From: Anas platyrhynchos
Taxonomy: Eukaryota; Chordata; Aves; Anseriformes; Anatidae
DNA length: 64,000 nt
Assembly: GCF_047663525.1 (NCBI RefSeq)
Contig: NC_092606.1
Location: 1,681,501-1,745,500 of the forward strand
Direction: 5' to 3'
Each line of letters begins with the position of its first letter. The first letter of the stretch is position 1. Under the pieces are notes generated by a model. It was not told the origin of the DNA. It worked only from the letters and a program-made list of their open reading frames with translations, and made no database searches. Position numbers and translations under genes: made by a program. Shown piece after piece: positions 1 through 15,100 of the stretch.

Positions 1-91
1 TTTGAGACAGAAGTGGAAAAACTGAGCAGAAGGTTGACTTGAAGATTGTAATGAAATTATTTTTTGATTTTTTTTTCTTATTTTGCTTCAG
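1..91 (+). other. SYNRG: End of a SYNRG intron with polypyrimidine tract
   Basis: Non-coding. A T-rich tract followed by TTTTGCTTCAG at 81-91 supplies the 3' splice site for the first visible exon. Confidence 0.85.
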
Positions 92-197
92 AAAGAGGTT
101 TGAGCATCAGCAGAAGTTCTTAGAAGAAGAACGAAAGCGGCGCCAGTTTGAAGAGCAGAAGCAAAAGTTGAGGCTCCTGAGCAGTGTGAAACCTAAG
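92..197 (+). CDS. SYNRG: SYNRG exon: charged helical segment
   Basis: Starts with the last base of a split codon and then gives 35 codons rich in Lys, Arg, Glu and Gln (KRFEHQQKF... to SVKPK), likely an amphipathic or coiled-coil helix. Acceptor CAG at 89-91, donor AAG|gtatgg. Matches the corresponding human exon almost residue for residue as I remember it. Confidence 0.95.
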
Positions 198-3100
198 GTA
201 TGGCCTAAATAATAACTGCAATGTTCATTTCTTCAGTTTTATTTTTTTTTAATGGCTTTTATGGGGCGCTCTTTTTTGGCTGGCAAGTAAGCAAGTGGGG
301 AACTTGCATGAGACATCAGATTAGATCTTTGAAAGCATCTGGAATATTCAGTCCTTTTTTGCTCTTTGTATAATGTAAACAAAAGCTGGCGCTGAAAATG
401 AAATCAACATTTGAAAAAATAAATTTAAACCAACCTTTGAAAAAATAAATTTAAACCAACCTTGCATGTAACGTTTGGAAGACCGAGGCTTCTAAAACAG
501 AGTGTTTGGTGGCTTGTTTGTTAACTTTATCCAAAGTTTTGAACGCTTCTAGTGAGCTTAAAGACTCGTATCTGCAAGACTCCAAATAGTCGAGTGAGGT
601 TTCTGCATTGTTCCTGTACATAAAGCACAGGTCTAAAACTGAGCAGTGTTGTTATTGTGTAGTCTGCAAAATACATGGCTTTCTAAATATGGGAGCTGAT
701 GTTAATATGCTTCAAGTAGGTGTTGCGGGAGGAGGAAAACTTTAATCTAACAGCAGGCATTGCTAGATTTTGTACTGAACAAGTGTGGACATTGAAAGAA
801 AACTGAGTTCTGCTCTGAATTTTTCAAAAAGTGTTCTGTCGTGTTTCAGGCAGGTGAAAAAAGCAGGGATGATGCACTGGAAGCCATTAAAGGAAATTTA
901 GATGGTTTTTCTAGAGATGCTAAGATGCACCCAACACCAGCGTCACACCCAAAAAAGCCAGGTTTGTCATTTTTCCTATCTTCCAGCTGAAAATAAAACT
1001 CATATTTGAAATCCTCAGCAGGAGGAACTAATTGAAAGAAGTATTAATTTGGTGGTGTAAAGTGAATGAATTAATGTTTTGTAAAATAATGTGTCATCCT
1101 AGCAACTGCTTACTCACTCAGGTTATCAGGGTAAAATATTAGATTTCAGCTTTTATTAGAAGAGTTGATAATCTTCAAAAGAGAGCGTAATATGAAATGA
1201 TTAATGTGAAATATCATGGGAATTGGTAATGGATGTTCAGGCCAGGGATAGTAACTTTCTTTATCTTTCCATTATAACTGATATAATTGAGTTCTTTGCT
1301 CTTCAAAGCATTAATTAATGTTTTGCAGAGTGCTTTTGAAGCTGAGAAATGCCATATAAGTGTTAAGAATGATCAAAACATTGTGTAAAAACTTCTAAGT
1401 ACTGCAATAGTACTTCTGTACCATTGCCTTGGTATGGTCAAACTGAAGCCTTTGGTACTCTCTCTTTGTATTAGTACAATAATACCTCTTTGGTATTAGT
1501 ACTTCTTAATAATTATTACTAAAGATTTCCTGAGGGTTATAATACAGCTTGCTTTATGCCTGAAATGAAGCTCATCTAGATAAGTTTTCTCCCATGTAAA
1601 ATCTTTCTCTGCTGTGGATTTACTCTTTGATAATTCTGAAGTTACAAGTGTTTTCTGACATTTTCCCGTGGTTTGTTGATTTGCCCACCCTATATCAGTT
1701 CTGTTAAAATGGGTAAATAACGAAGGGATTGAGCAGAAAACTGTCTAAATGAATATACATTTCTTTTGTATCTCATAATGCATTTTGAATTTCTGAGGAT
1801 GTCCAGTTTGAAATATCACCTCTTGATTTATTCTGACCCCGTCTGTTTAAAACAAATAGAATACTTTCATAGCCAGTGTTAAGAATCAAGCTTCAATCAA
1901 AGTATTTACATTTTAAAAGTCTGGGAGAGAAGATGCATGGTTGGAAGTGGCTGCTCAGTTTTACCTCACGTGTTTATGCTGACAGTAACCGCTGTTCTCA
2001 TCTCTGTCAAGTTGCCATTTCTTCTCACCCATTTGTTGCGATTAGCTAGTATTTGCCATTTTTCCTACCTTTCCACTTAAAAACCTTCTTCCTCATCACT
2101 TTGCGTTGTGTTCATTGCATTTTACAGATCATCCCACATCATCCCATTCTGCTGTATCTGTTTCCCACTCTGCTTTTCTCGATGATGAAGAATTTAGTGA
2201 TTTTATACAAGGGCCTGTTGAAATCCCCAAACTGGTGCCTCAGCCTGCCTCTCAGCCTTTTCAGCCTTTCCATTCTGGTACTGAGGTTGGGCAACTCCTT
2301 TCAGAAAAGGCTGTGGGTCAGCCTCTCCCTCCAGCCCAGACTCCAGTGTTATCCATCCTGCATGGTACAATTGGGCAGGTTCCTTATTTTCCTACCTCTG
2401 CATCTTCACCCAATATCCATAAAACAGGTAACTCTGAAGTATTTTATTTTTTTTTAATATCACCTTCTGTCATAGAGCTATGGAGAGCCTTAGTGTTTTT
2501 GTTTTTTTTTTTCTTTCTGAAAGATATATATACATTCAATTAAGTAGAAACCTGCTGATCCACAGGGAAAGATGATTCGAGTCCCCTTCCTGCTTCCCTT
2601 AGAACTGCACTGTAAAAGCAAGTCCTGTGTGGATCTGAAGATGGCTAAATATGCATCTGTCTGATCTTAAGTGAATTAAGTCTTGTGTACTAACATCATC
2701 TTAAGTACATGTAGTAGAAGCGTTGAAACGGTGGTATGAAAAATAACTTACGCTGATGTGGAACACTTATGTGCTTCCTCTCCTGGAGGCTAAGTGGATG
2801 TTGGTAAGATTAATGTGAAGAATTTTGCTTATGTAAATATTGGACCTGAGCCTTAAATCGTGCTTTTGCTACCAATGCACAGATGATTATGCAACAGTAT
2901 TCCTAATACAGAAAATAGTTTAATCTATTCCCAACTCACTGCTTCTTGTTAGTTGAATTTGTTGTGTATACATGGTAAGTGAAAAGCAGAATCAGACCAT
3001 AGAAGTGTTTGAATAGGGTGGTGCTACTGTTCTGAGATGGAGCAGGTTTTCCTCAGCATTTGTCAGTGGTACCAATAATACTTTTGTCTGAAGGTGTGGA

Positions 3101-6100
3101 ATTACAGTCTGGGTGATTAATAACAAAATATAAATAATTCCTCCTGCTGTTTATTCAGGCTCTTCCTTGGAGAAAGTCTTAGATAATGGCTCAAATGAAT
3201 CTGAACAAGAGCAAACCAAACTTAAAACATCTGAAGTTGGGCACAAAGCCTCAGCTGCGGGACAAGTTCACCCCAGTCTAGGCATCAATGACTGGGATGT
3301 TGTAGGTGGACACGAAAGTGGTGCCACAGCTGCAGAGGCGCACAAGGCTTCAGAACAAAACATAGCAGTTGAAGAGTGTGGTGAGCAAACGAAACATTTG
3401 ACAGAACTTAATAAGACGCTGCTTGAACGCTAACACTCTGTACACTAATTCTAAGACCAATCCTGCATAATTTTGCTCTGAACGCCTGCTTGAATAATGT
3501 CAGGGCCTCCTGCTCTATGCTAAAAGTAACAGCTGTGATTTTGCTTTGAACTTTTCCACGTGAGTTTACTGCTGTGATCACTTTTAACACGTTTGTTTAA
3601 TCAGGTCTTCTGTTTTACAACGTTCTGTCCTCTTTCTTGGAGAATTAGAAATGTTATGTTTTTATTTAAAGATGGTCAACGTCATGGTTATTTTCCATCT
3701 TTTAAATTTGAAAGGATAAAATCTTGTTAGCCTAAGGCTCTTAGCTCACTTATGCTTATTTGCCAAACAGTTTGCCATTCATATGTATTACATTTAAAAC
3801 TGTGTTTTACAGACCAACATTTCAAAAGCTGGACCAGCTTTAGTTCCAGCTTTGATTTTATTAAAGCTGACCATTAAATGTTTGGTTTTGTTTTATTTCA
3901 ATCAAAATAAATGCAAGGTATCTGGTACACCTCGGTAAGTGCTCTGATGTTGTATTCAAGGGTTACATGAAATCTGAGCTCAAGTGTAGTCAAGTATGAT
4001 AAAAATAAATGTAGCCCTTTTTGTCATCTCACTTTACTGGAGGGTGAGAGGAGACAGAGAAGTGAGAGAAAGCTTCTGGTGTGTAGATAATTGAATTAGG
4101 CACTTTCCCGAGCAATTATTTTTTGCCTGGAGGTACCATGACTTTTTATTAATAATCTTGTATGTTCCTTTTCTCAGTCACTGGGTATGTTGCTTTCAAA
4201 TATTTTCTTATCCAATGAGTTTTTGTTTGTTTTAATATTGGATGAAGTTAAATGGTTTGAATAGACATTTTTAATAATGGAGGGGCTTTTTAATACACAG
4301 TAAATTGCTAAAGGTGACTTTAAAGAGTCTGCAGAATGAAATAGGAGCTGTTCATTTATTCATAGTTCAGTCAATTGCATTGTTTTTGCACAAATTCAAT
4401 ACAATTGGAGAGCAATGGTTAAGAATATGTCTAAAGGTTGTTAAGGGTGTTCTGAAAGATGAGCTGAAGTGCTTTGTGAGGAACAGAAGTTCAGTAGTTA
4501 AGTGATAAAGTTGAAAAATGGCAGACCTTTAGCCATCTGGATATTATCAGCATTTTGAATAAGACTCACTTATCTATCAACTAAATATGACAGAACTCCT
4601 TTTCATTTCTCATTATTTGATTTGTAGGGGCTGAATTTTATCAGAGATTCAAGGGTGAGAAGCAAGAATTGGATAAATGTCTGTGCATACATGTCTGTGG
4701 AAGAGTGGTTAAAGCTGAATAACAATGAAATTGGAGAAAATAGAAAATTTATTTTCCTTGGGTGGAGAAATGGAAGGAATCGATTGTTAAAATGTACTTG
4801 GAGTTACAGGATGATTAGAAATTAGATTGCAGTCAGGAGATGATCCATGTGGAAGACGAGGTGCACTGGGAAAGAGTGAGTAGAAAAGACCATGAAATCC
4901 AAAATTATTTTGAGTTTCTCATGTTCCATAAAAATGAGCACAAAATCTGCTCAGGAGGAGCTAGGTGGGATGTAAATGTGAGACCAAGGGGAAGAGTTAA
5001 TGTAGTGGAGAAGGAAGCAATCAGTTCACAGGGATGGAGTTGTGGCAGGTCACACAGAAGCTCATGGCAGTGAAGGCAGCTGTGATGCCTTCTGGTTCTG
5101 AAGTGTAGGAGCAATGAGGCAATGGTTAAGTTTTTGGGAACATGGGAAAAGATCTTGCTGAGATTCAATATAATAGGCTGTTTGTGGGTTTCCCCACTAA
5201 GGATTTTCTGGAGGAATGTTGTGAATGGTTCTTATGCTTTTGGAAGGTATTAATTTATTCCACAAGTAGTCCTAATAGCAGGCAGCTGACGGGAAGGCTA
5301 GTTTGATATTGTGTTGCTGCTGTTAAGCAATTTTAAGAGACAACGAGACCTGAGCTTCTGTACAACTGGAAATTCGGCAAATGAGGAGCTCCTTATTTCA
5401 TTGTGTATATAACTGTATTCTTGCTGTTACCCCAAATCATTCTAGTTATGTCGAAACGTGTATTTCTGCAGTGGCTGTTTTTCCTCTGAGCACAGTGATT
5501 CCTATCTGAAATCTTTGCCTGAAAAGCTAAATGATGCCGCCAAACTATGATTTAGTCTCAAAGACCTTTATACTCTGAATCTGTGCGTCTTAATACAACT
5601 GTGCCTTTCTTTTTCCTACTAAATGGAACGCGTTTAGGAGTTGGAGTATTCCCTTCACAGGACCCAATTCAGCAAATGTTGCCTCCTTGGATTTACAACG
5701 ATAGTTTGGTCCCAGGTAAATGTGAAAGTGGGCATTTAACTAAGTGGGCAATGTAAGGTGTGAATGTTTTGGTGAGCTTACGTTACTGTTTATTGGTTTT
5801 AAGCATTTTTCTTCAGTTATCAAATGAATCCTGTGTTTCTGATATGTTACATTTATGGTGGCTTCATCTACATTTGAAGAAAGGATTTTCTTCAAGCATG
5901 CTAAATCCTTAACCTAAAATTTCTAATGAAAGCAGATTATGTTAGAGGTCGCTGTTGCTAATAAGCCTGCTTTCATGGGCAGCCTGTTTCTGGCATCTCT
6001 TTTAGTTGAGGAGGCCCATTTCTTAAGGCTGTTTATCTTATACATGCAAATTACTGTAGCATTGCATTTTCTGTTTACCATGCTAATATTGATTACACTG

Positions 6101-9100
6101 AGATTTAAATACATAAAAATTTTATAAATATCTTTTTATATGGATTATCCTACAATTTTATTAAAGAAACATGTTTTGCACTAAATGTATTTTGTATAAA
6201 GTATTTCTTCTTTGCTTGTTTTAAACTTGTGCATAAAGATCTTCCAATAACACATTTAGATTAGAAGTGATGATGGCATACAACACCAGAATGTTGCTGC
6301 CTTACCTTACACTTTAGAATGTTATTAATTTGCTATAATGTTGAGTTTGAGATAAAGTAGAAATGCAGTCTTAAACTTGCTTGGAAACAGCAGTTGTCAC
6401 TGCCTAACACTGACTCCCTCTTAACAGAGCTGTATAAGAAAATTTTAGAAACCACTTTGACTCCTGCTGGAATAGATACAGCTAAGCTGTATCCCATCCT
6501 GATGTCATCTGGATTGCCCAGAGAGACTCTTGGACAAATATGGGCTTTAGCCAACCGTACCACCCCTGGGAAGCTCACGAAAGAAGAGCTGTACTCCGTC
6601 CTGGCTATGATAGCGGTAACACAGGTACGTCTAAGGCTTTGGGGATTAGTGCAAAAAGGTAAATTCACTTAACTGATCTGCCATAGACTGATTGCATGTT
6701 AACACAAATTAATGGTGTGCCACAGCTGTAAAAAAATAAAGTAAAATACTACTTTGCTGAAGTCCAGAGGAGAAGCTTCCCTTGAACTTCAGCAGGACTG
6801 TAATTTTAGCCCTTGCTTGCTACCTCTCTCCTGAGACATTAGAGTGTGAATTTTAGTCTTCAATTCTTTGTCAGCATAGTATCATCTCTTACCATTTACT
6901 TCTAAATACCAGCCTTGTATGAAAACTAAGAGGAAAGTATCTTGAGGAATGAAGATCTCGTGGGAGTGGACTATATAGCACATGCCAAGTTCAGCATAGC
7001 TTTGCTTGCCTGTGCATGCTAGACTGATTTACTAAAAGCTGAACAAAAATGCTGTCAAATGTCTCTGCTCACCCAGGTGGGTATCATTGACCTCAGTGTA
7101 ATGCCAGCAGTCAGGGCGTTGAATAGGATTCATTTTGTTTATATAGGCTCTTGGTCACATTTTTCCATTTGAGAAGATCTAACTGAAGCTGGAGCAGAAC
7201 CCTGCTCTTTCATGGTTTCAATAATACAAGCTAGAGCTAGGAGTGAGAATGCAATATGCCTTTTTGGTGATGTGTACTATACAGTTGTCTTTGCTTTTCT
7301 GCCTTTGCAGAGAGGAATACCTGCAGTGAGTCCTGATGTGTTAAACCAGTTTCCAGCTGCCCCTGTCCCCACTTTAACTGGATTTCCGATGCCGCTGCCT
7401 GCCACAGTAAGCCAGCAGCCTCTGATGCCCTCTGGACCACCACCTGTCTCCATGCCTCTTAGCATGGGACCAGCTGTGATAGGAATGAACATAACGGCAC
7501 CAGCGGGTGGAGCTGCAGCACAGCCTTCGGGAGCTTTCATGCCATCCTACCCGCCAAGTCAGGTTAGAGCTCGCTCTGCTGTGTGGCAAATACTGTCCTG
7601 GAAAGAGAATTAGCCTGAATGTTTCAAAGCTGCGTAATGACAACAGGCTTTAAGTAAGCAGAACAAAAAAAAGCTGGAATCCAGGATGTGGCATCTAAAA
7701 ATGTGAAGTCAGTCCACTGTGAATGTCCTTTTATTCTTTCCATTTCTTTCTGGTAGCATTATAAGAGGTACAACTTTCTCCATTACAAACTGAAATTGAA
7801 AGAGAATTTTAGTTAGGACTTCGTAATGCACAAAAAACGGAATTTTAGGTTAAACTACATGAGAGACTCTGCTAGATTACAGAATAGTTAGAAATAAGAG
7901 TTTTTGGGAGAAGATGCAAACTATAAAAACTAAAACCCTTTTTTTTTTTTTTTTTTTTTTTTTACAACATTGTAAATCATGTTGAGATCAATTTTGCTGT
8001 TTTGCAAATATGGTTCATCTTTTTGGTGGTCTTGCTCTATGTATCTATTGATTTAAGTTATTGACTGATTTAAATTATTAATAGTTATCCTATATTAAAA
8101 GATTACATGGCTACGATCAATAATACATTTAATGTGAAGGGAATAGAGTTCCTTACTCAGCTGTTCTTCATGCATACTATCTGTAATCCTATACACCTTG
8201 TATGTGTTGACTGGGTGAGGTACAGGTGAAGTGGAAACACTGATCATACTAATTTTGCTTACTAATGTTGAAAGGGTTGTGGTTTTGTTGATTTTTTTTG
8301 AAGTGTATCACATTACTGATCTACTTTCATGTTATATGACAATTTGGAGAGACAACAGTATATCAATTTACATGTTATTTGTAATGCAGGTAGTAAAACC
8401 AGAAGATGATGACTTCCAAGAGTTTCAAGATGCTTCAAAGTCTGGCTCACTAGATGAATCTTTCACTGATTTCCAAGGGGATGGAGCTGGCTCCTCCAAA
8501 GCAACCAGTTCACAGCATCGGAGCAGGTAGCAGATCTTTTGATTTCCACCCCTTCAGTATTTTAGAATTCTTTTAAGAAATGAAGTGCTTTCCTCTTTTG
8601 TGGGTAGCTTTCTAGCCTGTAATTTTCTTCTGTCACATGACTTCTACTCTGACAATTTCTTCTGAAGGTTGTTACAACTACAATTAGGCTTTCTGAATCA
8701 AAAATGACATTTGATGTGCCATAGGTGGTTGGCCATTCTTTACCATTCCAGTCACCATGCTGAGGTAAATTGCATATACAAGGTGTGGGGCTAGGTTTTC
8801 AAGTGTTTACACTACTGCACAGGCAATTGAAAGTTACTTCATACTGTGCATTCGGGCAAAAATCTTACATAAAGCTATTCAGAAAAAAATACACAAGGAC
8901 AGGGGGGTTCTGCATTTAGTGTTGTGTGCTTCCATTAATAGCTTGACCCAGTGTTTGTTGGAGTTGACAGAAACCATTTGCTGACATCAAGGTCTTTTTT
9001 CAGGCCCTGAATATGGACCCTGGAATTCACGCAAAAAGCATGACATTGTACTCTTAAATGACAGAGAACTTTAGTGGACAGGGTTTTTGTTATTTCTCTG

Positions 9101-12100
9101 GCTAGCATGTATGTTGTTGATAGCTGAATATAAATCTGAATTGAAATCTTATGTAGACTTAAGCAATCTTGGCTCTTCATCTGGGAGACTGCCAAAATGT
9201 AATTCTGGCTCAGGCAGATTTTGTACAATAAAATATGCATGCTTGCTTCCTTTGAGAGTTTAAAATTAATCTTCCAAAGTTCTATGATCACAAAATTACA
9301 AAGTGTTTACTTCTACTGCATGTGGCAAAGTTTTGTGTAGCTCCCACATGTCTAATTGTAGACATACCACTTTTCCACGTACTGAACTATCTCTTCTTAG
9401 CTGCAAATAGAACGAGTGTTTTCCAGGTAAGTAGTGATTACCGGTTGCTTCCTCAACAGTGACATCAGCTGGGGATACTAAAACAGATCGTTCAGTTACA
9501 CTGTGCCTAATGACATTCCATGTAAGGAATTTAATTTTGCTGATGTCAATCACTAATGCCATGTGTAGTTGAAGGTGCTCTATTTTAAGTATATCTTAAT
9601 TTGCGTTAGACGTCATTTTGCAATTAAAGCCATTCTGTTAGTGAAAGTTTTAGCAGAAACACTGTTTTTAAATTCCACAGTGGGAAGCAGGGGATCGTAA
9701 GGGGAAAAAAAAAAAAAAAAAAAGGTGTTTCATTGCAGCAGTTCTCTTTATTCTGTTGTAAAAGCATTCGTTTTTGAACAAAATGTTACAATGAGCTATA
9801 ATCTAATTGCTTATGGAGCTTTATTTTAAAAAAAAGCCATCTGTAGAGTACAGATGATTAACCATTACATTTGCCAAGATTGCATATGTAATAGCCTGTT
9901 TTGCAGTGATGTGAAATTTAATTAAATTACCATAAGCTATATTTTTTTTGACGCTGCTCTGTCTGCAAGCATCACAGACCATCATTAGCACGTGTGTGCA
10001 AGTGGTAGGTCTGTATGTTGCTTGTAGGCTGCTGATAAGGAGATTTAAATGGCTCTGGAAAGATTCTTGCTTCAGGCCAAAGAATGCCATAGAAATTCAT
10101 TCACGTTTTCAATGTGTATAGGATTGAATGACATAAACTAGAGGTAAAATGCATCATTCATATGTAAAGGATGTTGTTCTGTAGAGCTGCCAAGGTCTGA
10201 TAAGGAGGCTTGTGCGGAGGGCAAGCAAAGCTCTCACAGAGCATCTTCTAAATCTTTCAGCAATTGCTAACATGGTGTTAGGTTATTATGACAGTTTTAC
10301 TATATAAAGTAAAGTGTGTTTATGTGCAAAAAAGATTTGCTTATGTAACTATGGAATAATCCTGATGTTGCTGAATAGATGGTTACCTAAACGTGCTGAT
10401 TTGCACTGACAGAAATTCAAAGTTCTCTTTTACTTCACTTTGAACAGTGGTTCTGCTTTATTCTCTTAATTTTGCGATATAATATAATCAGAAGTTGATA
10501 AGCTGGGAAGCATGGAGCTGGAAAAACTTCATGCAGTTTTGACTTTATTATAGCTACTTCTACCAGAGAACAGTCCTTACACTGCCTTGGACACAGTGCT
10601 AAATGAAACATCAGTGATTCTTGGGGTACGGCTATCCTCTTGTAGGCTAAGAGTTCCTGTGGTGGAAAGTTTTGGAGTTTTTTGCTCACGCTTTGTTACA
10701 AATCAAAATCAATAAAGGTGAAAATTGACTTCTGGCCTACAGAAATGCAGTTAGGTGAGATAAAGTGCAAGTTTTTCCATCAGTTACCCAACAGCAACTA
10801 CCTGTTTACATGCTCTTACTCTTGATAGATATGAGGTAGTTTCCATAATGTTTCTGATTCAGAACTTTGTAGGGTACAAGCTTAAGTTCAGTGATCCAAG
10901 CTGTAGTCATAAAGTCCTTTAAATAAAACCTGGAACCGTATATTTCTTCTGGATAAATTAAGGAACTTTGCTTTTATCTCTTTTGTTTTTAGTGTTCCTT
11001 CTTTACTAATGCCACTCCCAGGTAATAAGACACTCTCATCAACTGATAAGTATGCTGTGTTTAAAGGAATTGCAGCTGAGAAGCCTGAAAGTACAGCTAC
11101 TTTTGGAGGTAAAAGGAAAAATACGCAACTACTCTGAACAACATATTGCAATGTTTCACATATCTAGTTTCTGGCATTTATTAAAATTTAATGTAAAAAG
11201 TCAGAGCAATTATGCCAATGTAAAATTTATGATACAAGTTCATAACTTTGTGCAAATTTCTTTTCTCACATTCACTAGACTGTGGGGACAAGTATAGTGC
11301 TTTCCGTGAATTAGAACAACCATCAGAGACCAAATACATAGGTAAGCAGTATGTATTTTTGGAGATGCTTTAACATATTTTCATGATTTTTTTTTTTGGT
11401 AGTTCTCTATGAACTGTAGAATTTCCATTGCTAGGATTCCAGAATAATGGTCCTTCTGCTCCTCTGAACAACTTGACAGGAAGTATCAGTATACTCTCCG
11501 AACAGTCTACAAACTGTTTCTAGAAGATTGGCATCTTTTTTGGATGCTTCTGAGGCTCATTTTAAAATAACAACATAATTGGAGTTTGTCTGTTTTAAGC
11601 AAGGAATCACATATTCTTAGAAGACAGTAGAGTAAGATGCTTCTGGACAAAATTGCAACGTTTTTCTGTAGTTAGGGCAGAGTTTAAATCTTTCACAGTC
11701 TTTGCTCTAAGAATAAATATGGTCACTTGTTTTTAAATTTGTGTTTAATTTTTTTTCTTGATTGGGAAAAGTAAAACCTAGATGGCATGTGAGATGCAAT
11801 ATCTGTGTAATTACAAAAGCAGTCTCTCCCTTTCACCAGCTTACATTTCTAATGGAAAAGTTTGCAATCCATCAGTAAGTGTAGTTTGCTGTGATGTTTC
11901 ATTTTTTGATGAATGGATAGCAATTTCACACATACTTTTGCTGTTGTTGGGCCAAGAGAATTGGTTTGGAGGGAAGGGAGAATGGAATAGTGTCAGCTAT
12001 AGTCATGGTCTTCTATTACCCTTGTAAGGAGCAGTCTTAAATTTTGGTTAAACTAATTTAAAGGGTAATGGTGTATTTCTAAAATTGAACAAAATCTGTT

Positions 12101-15100
12101 TGTTGGATGCTTGTCATAAGTAATTCATAAAAACTTTGAAATTACAAATGATCTCTGTAAATATATGCTGGTGAATGGGTTAAACAACTCAACATTTGTC
12201 ATGTTATTTTTCATGTGCAAAAGAAACAAAAACATGTAAATAGGAAGAAAGCTATAAAGTTACTACACCAAAATATTTAATGTAAATCCAATGAAAACAT
12301 TGTTACCTAGTGTTTAAATAGGTTTAAATTATTGCAGCACAACCTTACATTCAGTATATAGTTTCTGGGTATTTTCACATTTTATGATTAATTATGCTCA
12401 CTTTCATGTGAAAGTCCATCTCCAAGCTCCCTACTCAAACTGTAAGCACTCAAAACAGAAGTTAGATGTTTGAGTTACTGCATTTACTGAAGTTCTGACA
12501 CTGTCAGAAGGAAAAAATGATGGATTAAAAATGAGAGCTTTATAAGTGTCCTAAAACAACCTATTAGGATGACAGCCTGGCATTCTGTTTTGCTTGTGGC
12601 TTGTCTCTTCCACCCTTTGGGTTCCCCCTCTGCACCACTGGGTAGGTTTGTTTGGCTGGCTGTCTTCTTTTAAGCCAGTTTATACTTTCAGAAGTCGAGT
12701 TGGTCCCTCCTACATTCCCCTTCCAGTTTATAAGCAGGGATGCTTTTGTCTCAACGTTCTGCTGACATCCCATGAAGACACTACATTTGTGCAGTATGTC
12801 AAAGGGAGGGAGGGAGAGCTGCTTCTGTAAGAAAGCAAATGCTATATTGGTATAAGTCAAATTTGGGGTTATGTTTGTTGCTTGGCAAACGTGAGAAGGA
12901 TGAAGTGGGGAAACAGCCTTATGCAGGAGCTGAATGAGACAGCTGATCACCTTTTGAATCTATTGGTCATGGTGTGTTTTTATATCAACTCATTGTAAAG
13001 GGAATTTAATGTAACTTTGAGGCTATATGAAAGACTTTTTTTTTTTTTTTTTTCCCCCTGGAATGACTGTTAGAATCGCTGACCCTGAAACTTGTGTGGT
13101 TTATACAAGTTGAGTTTGCAGTTCTACGTGCATCCCGAGGTCTTAATTTAAATAGTTTGCATAAAATCTTTCTGACATTGCATGAAATAATTTGCTTGCT
13201 TGCATGGTATGGATATGATGTATTTGTTGTCACTGCAGTATCTTACTACTGTGTTGTTTTTCATTGTTCTTCCGTCAGGAGATAACCTTGCAGAATTCAA
13301 GTCTGCAGCAACCGATGATGGCTTCACAGATTTTAAAACTGCCGACAGTATCCCACCATTAGAGCCGCCTACAAAAGACAAAACTTTCCCTACATCCTTC
13401 CCTTCTTTGCCTATTCAGTCAAAACAGCAAACACAAGCTAAGCCCTCTTTGAATCTAGCAGACTTGGATCTTTTTTCCTCTACTGGAGAAAACAAGCAGC
13501 TCTCCTTCCCGCCTGCATTTAACGCATCAAAATCGTCCTCCTCCTTTCCTCCACCACCACTTCCATCTACCACTGCGCAGCCAGCACCTAGCAAAAGTTC
13601 GAGCTTAGCTGATGAGTTTGGAGAGTTCAACCTTTTTGGGGAATTTTCTAATTGCACATCAGCCAGTGGACAAGATGACTTTGCAGATTTTATGGCTTTC
13701 AACAATAGCGGTGGATTTTCTGAACAAAAACCAGACGACAAATACAATGCACTTAAGCTAGAGGCCAGCCCTGTTCCTCAGCCTGGCTCATGTGCCAGCA
13801 CGGTGAAGAGTGGACAGAATTCAGCCACCTCTGCTACGCCCACCAAATACGATATCTTCAAACAGCTTTCTCTGGAAGGCTCTGGAGCAGGCTTTGAGGA
13901 GGGGAAGGACAACACGCTTTCCTCAGTGAAGAGCGACGATGATTTTGCTGACTTTCACTCCAACAAGTTTTCTTCCACGTGCAGCAGCACAGATAAGTCC
14001 CTGGTGGACAAAGTCGCAGCTTTCAAGCAGGCCAAAGAAGACTCTGCGTCAGTGAAGTCTCTGGATCTCCCGTCTATTGGCGGCAGCAGTGTTGGCAAGG
14101 AGGATTCTGAAGATGCGTTGTCTGTTCAGTTTGACATGAAACTGGCTGATGTGGGAGGAGATCTTAAGCATGTCATGTCTGATAGCTCTTTGGATTTGCC
14201 AACAGTTAGTGGCCAGCATCCACCAGCAGCAGGTGAGGAATTGGTTAGATTGCTCTGGTAACGTAGGTGGTGGAGGTTTCAGTGTTCTGTGTGCTGAATT
14301 ACAGAATAATGCACTGGTCTTTCAGTAGTGAAAGGCTTCTAAATCCGTGCACCTGCTAACCGACAGCCCCTTAAAAGGGCAGTATTTATTTATTTTTGTC
14401 TTAGGTGACTAGAGATTGAGCAGTTTGAACTCGATTCCAGTTTATTTTTGAGATCTGACAACATCGTATTACTGGTACCTGTTAGCAACCGTCACTTAAG
14501 GGATTTGCGTGGAAAATTTTCTAATGCAAACGGTGTCATTCCATTTATATTAACAAGATAAATGGCAGAGAGTCACACTTTAATTTATTGGTTTCAACAA
14601 AGCATTTGACTCGGGGACTTAACCCACTCTGTGCTGCTAAAAGGGTAGGCAGAACACTCATTTGTGCTGTTAATGAAAAGCTGTCTAATCAATAACACTA
14701 GTATATTCCCGTTATGGGGGGGCTTAATTAGCGTAGCCAGTATTTTGCAGGACTACAGGTATTGTGTATACTTCTTAGAGTTAATACCCTCATTGGAATA
14801 ATTGTGCAAAGGGTCTGTAAATGCTAGTACCATGATTGATAGCTTTTGGACCTAAATTTAAAACCACGGGACTTTTTATTTTATCCTTATCAGGCTTTCA
14901 CCTTCTTCAATTTCCCTTTATGAAAGTACTCCTGAGAGAATGAATTAACCATCTCCAATCTGATTGCATATCATAAAAATAAATTTCCCAAGTGTCCTGC
15001 TTTTTCTTTTCATATGTACATAGGAAGATAAGATGTAGTTAAATGTTCTGTGGCCTTCAATAATACGGGAACCATTACTGTGTTCTAGGGACAAGTATTA

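Noticed and set aside
7212..7310. ORF start upstream of the SYNRG EH-end exon
   Set aside because: These bases are intron; the polypyrimidine tract and CTTTGCAG acceptor define the exon start at 7311.
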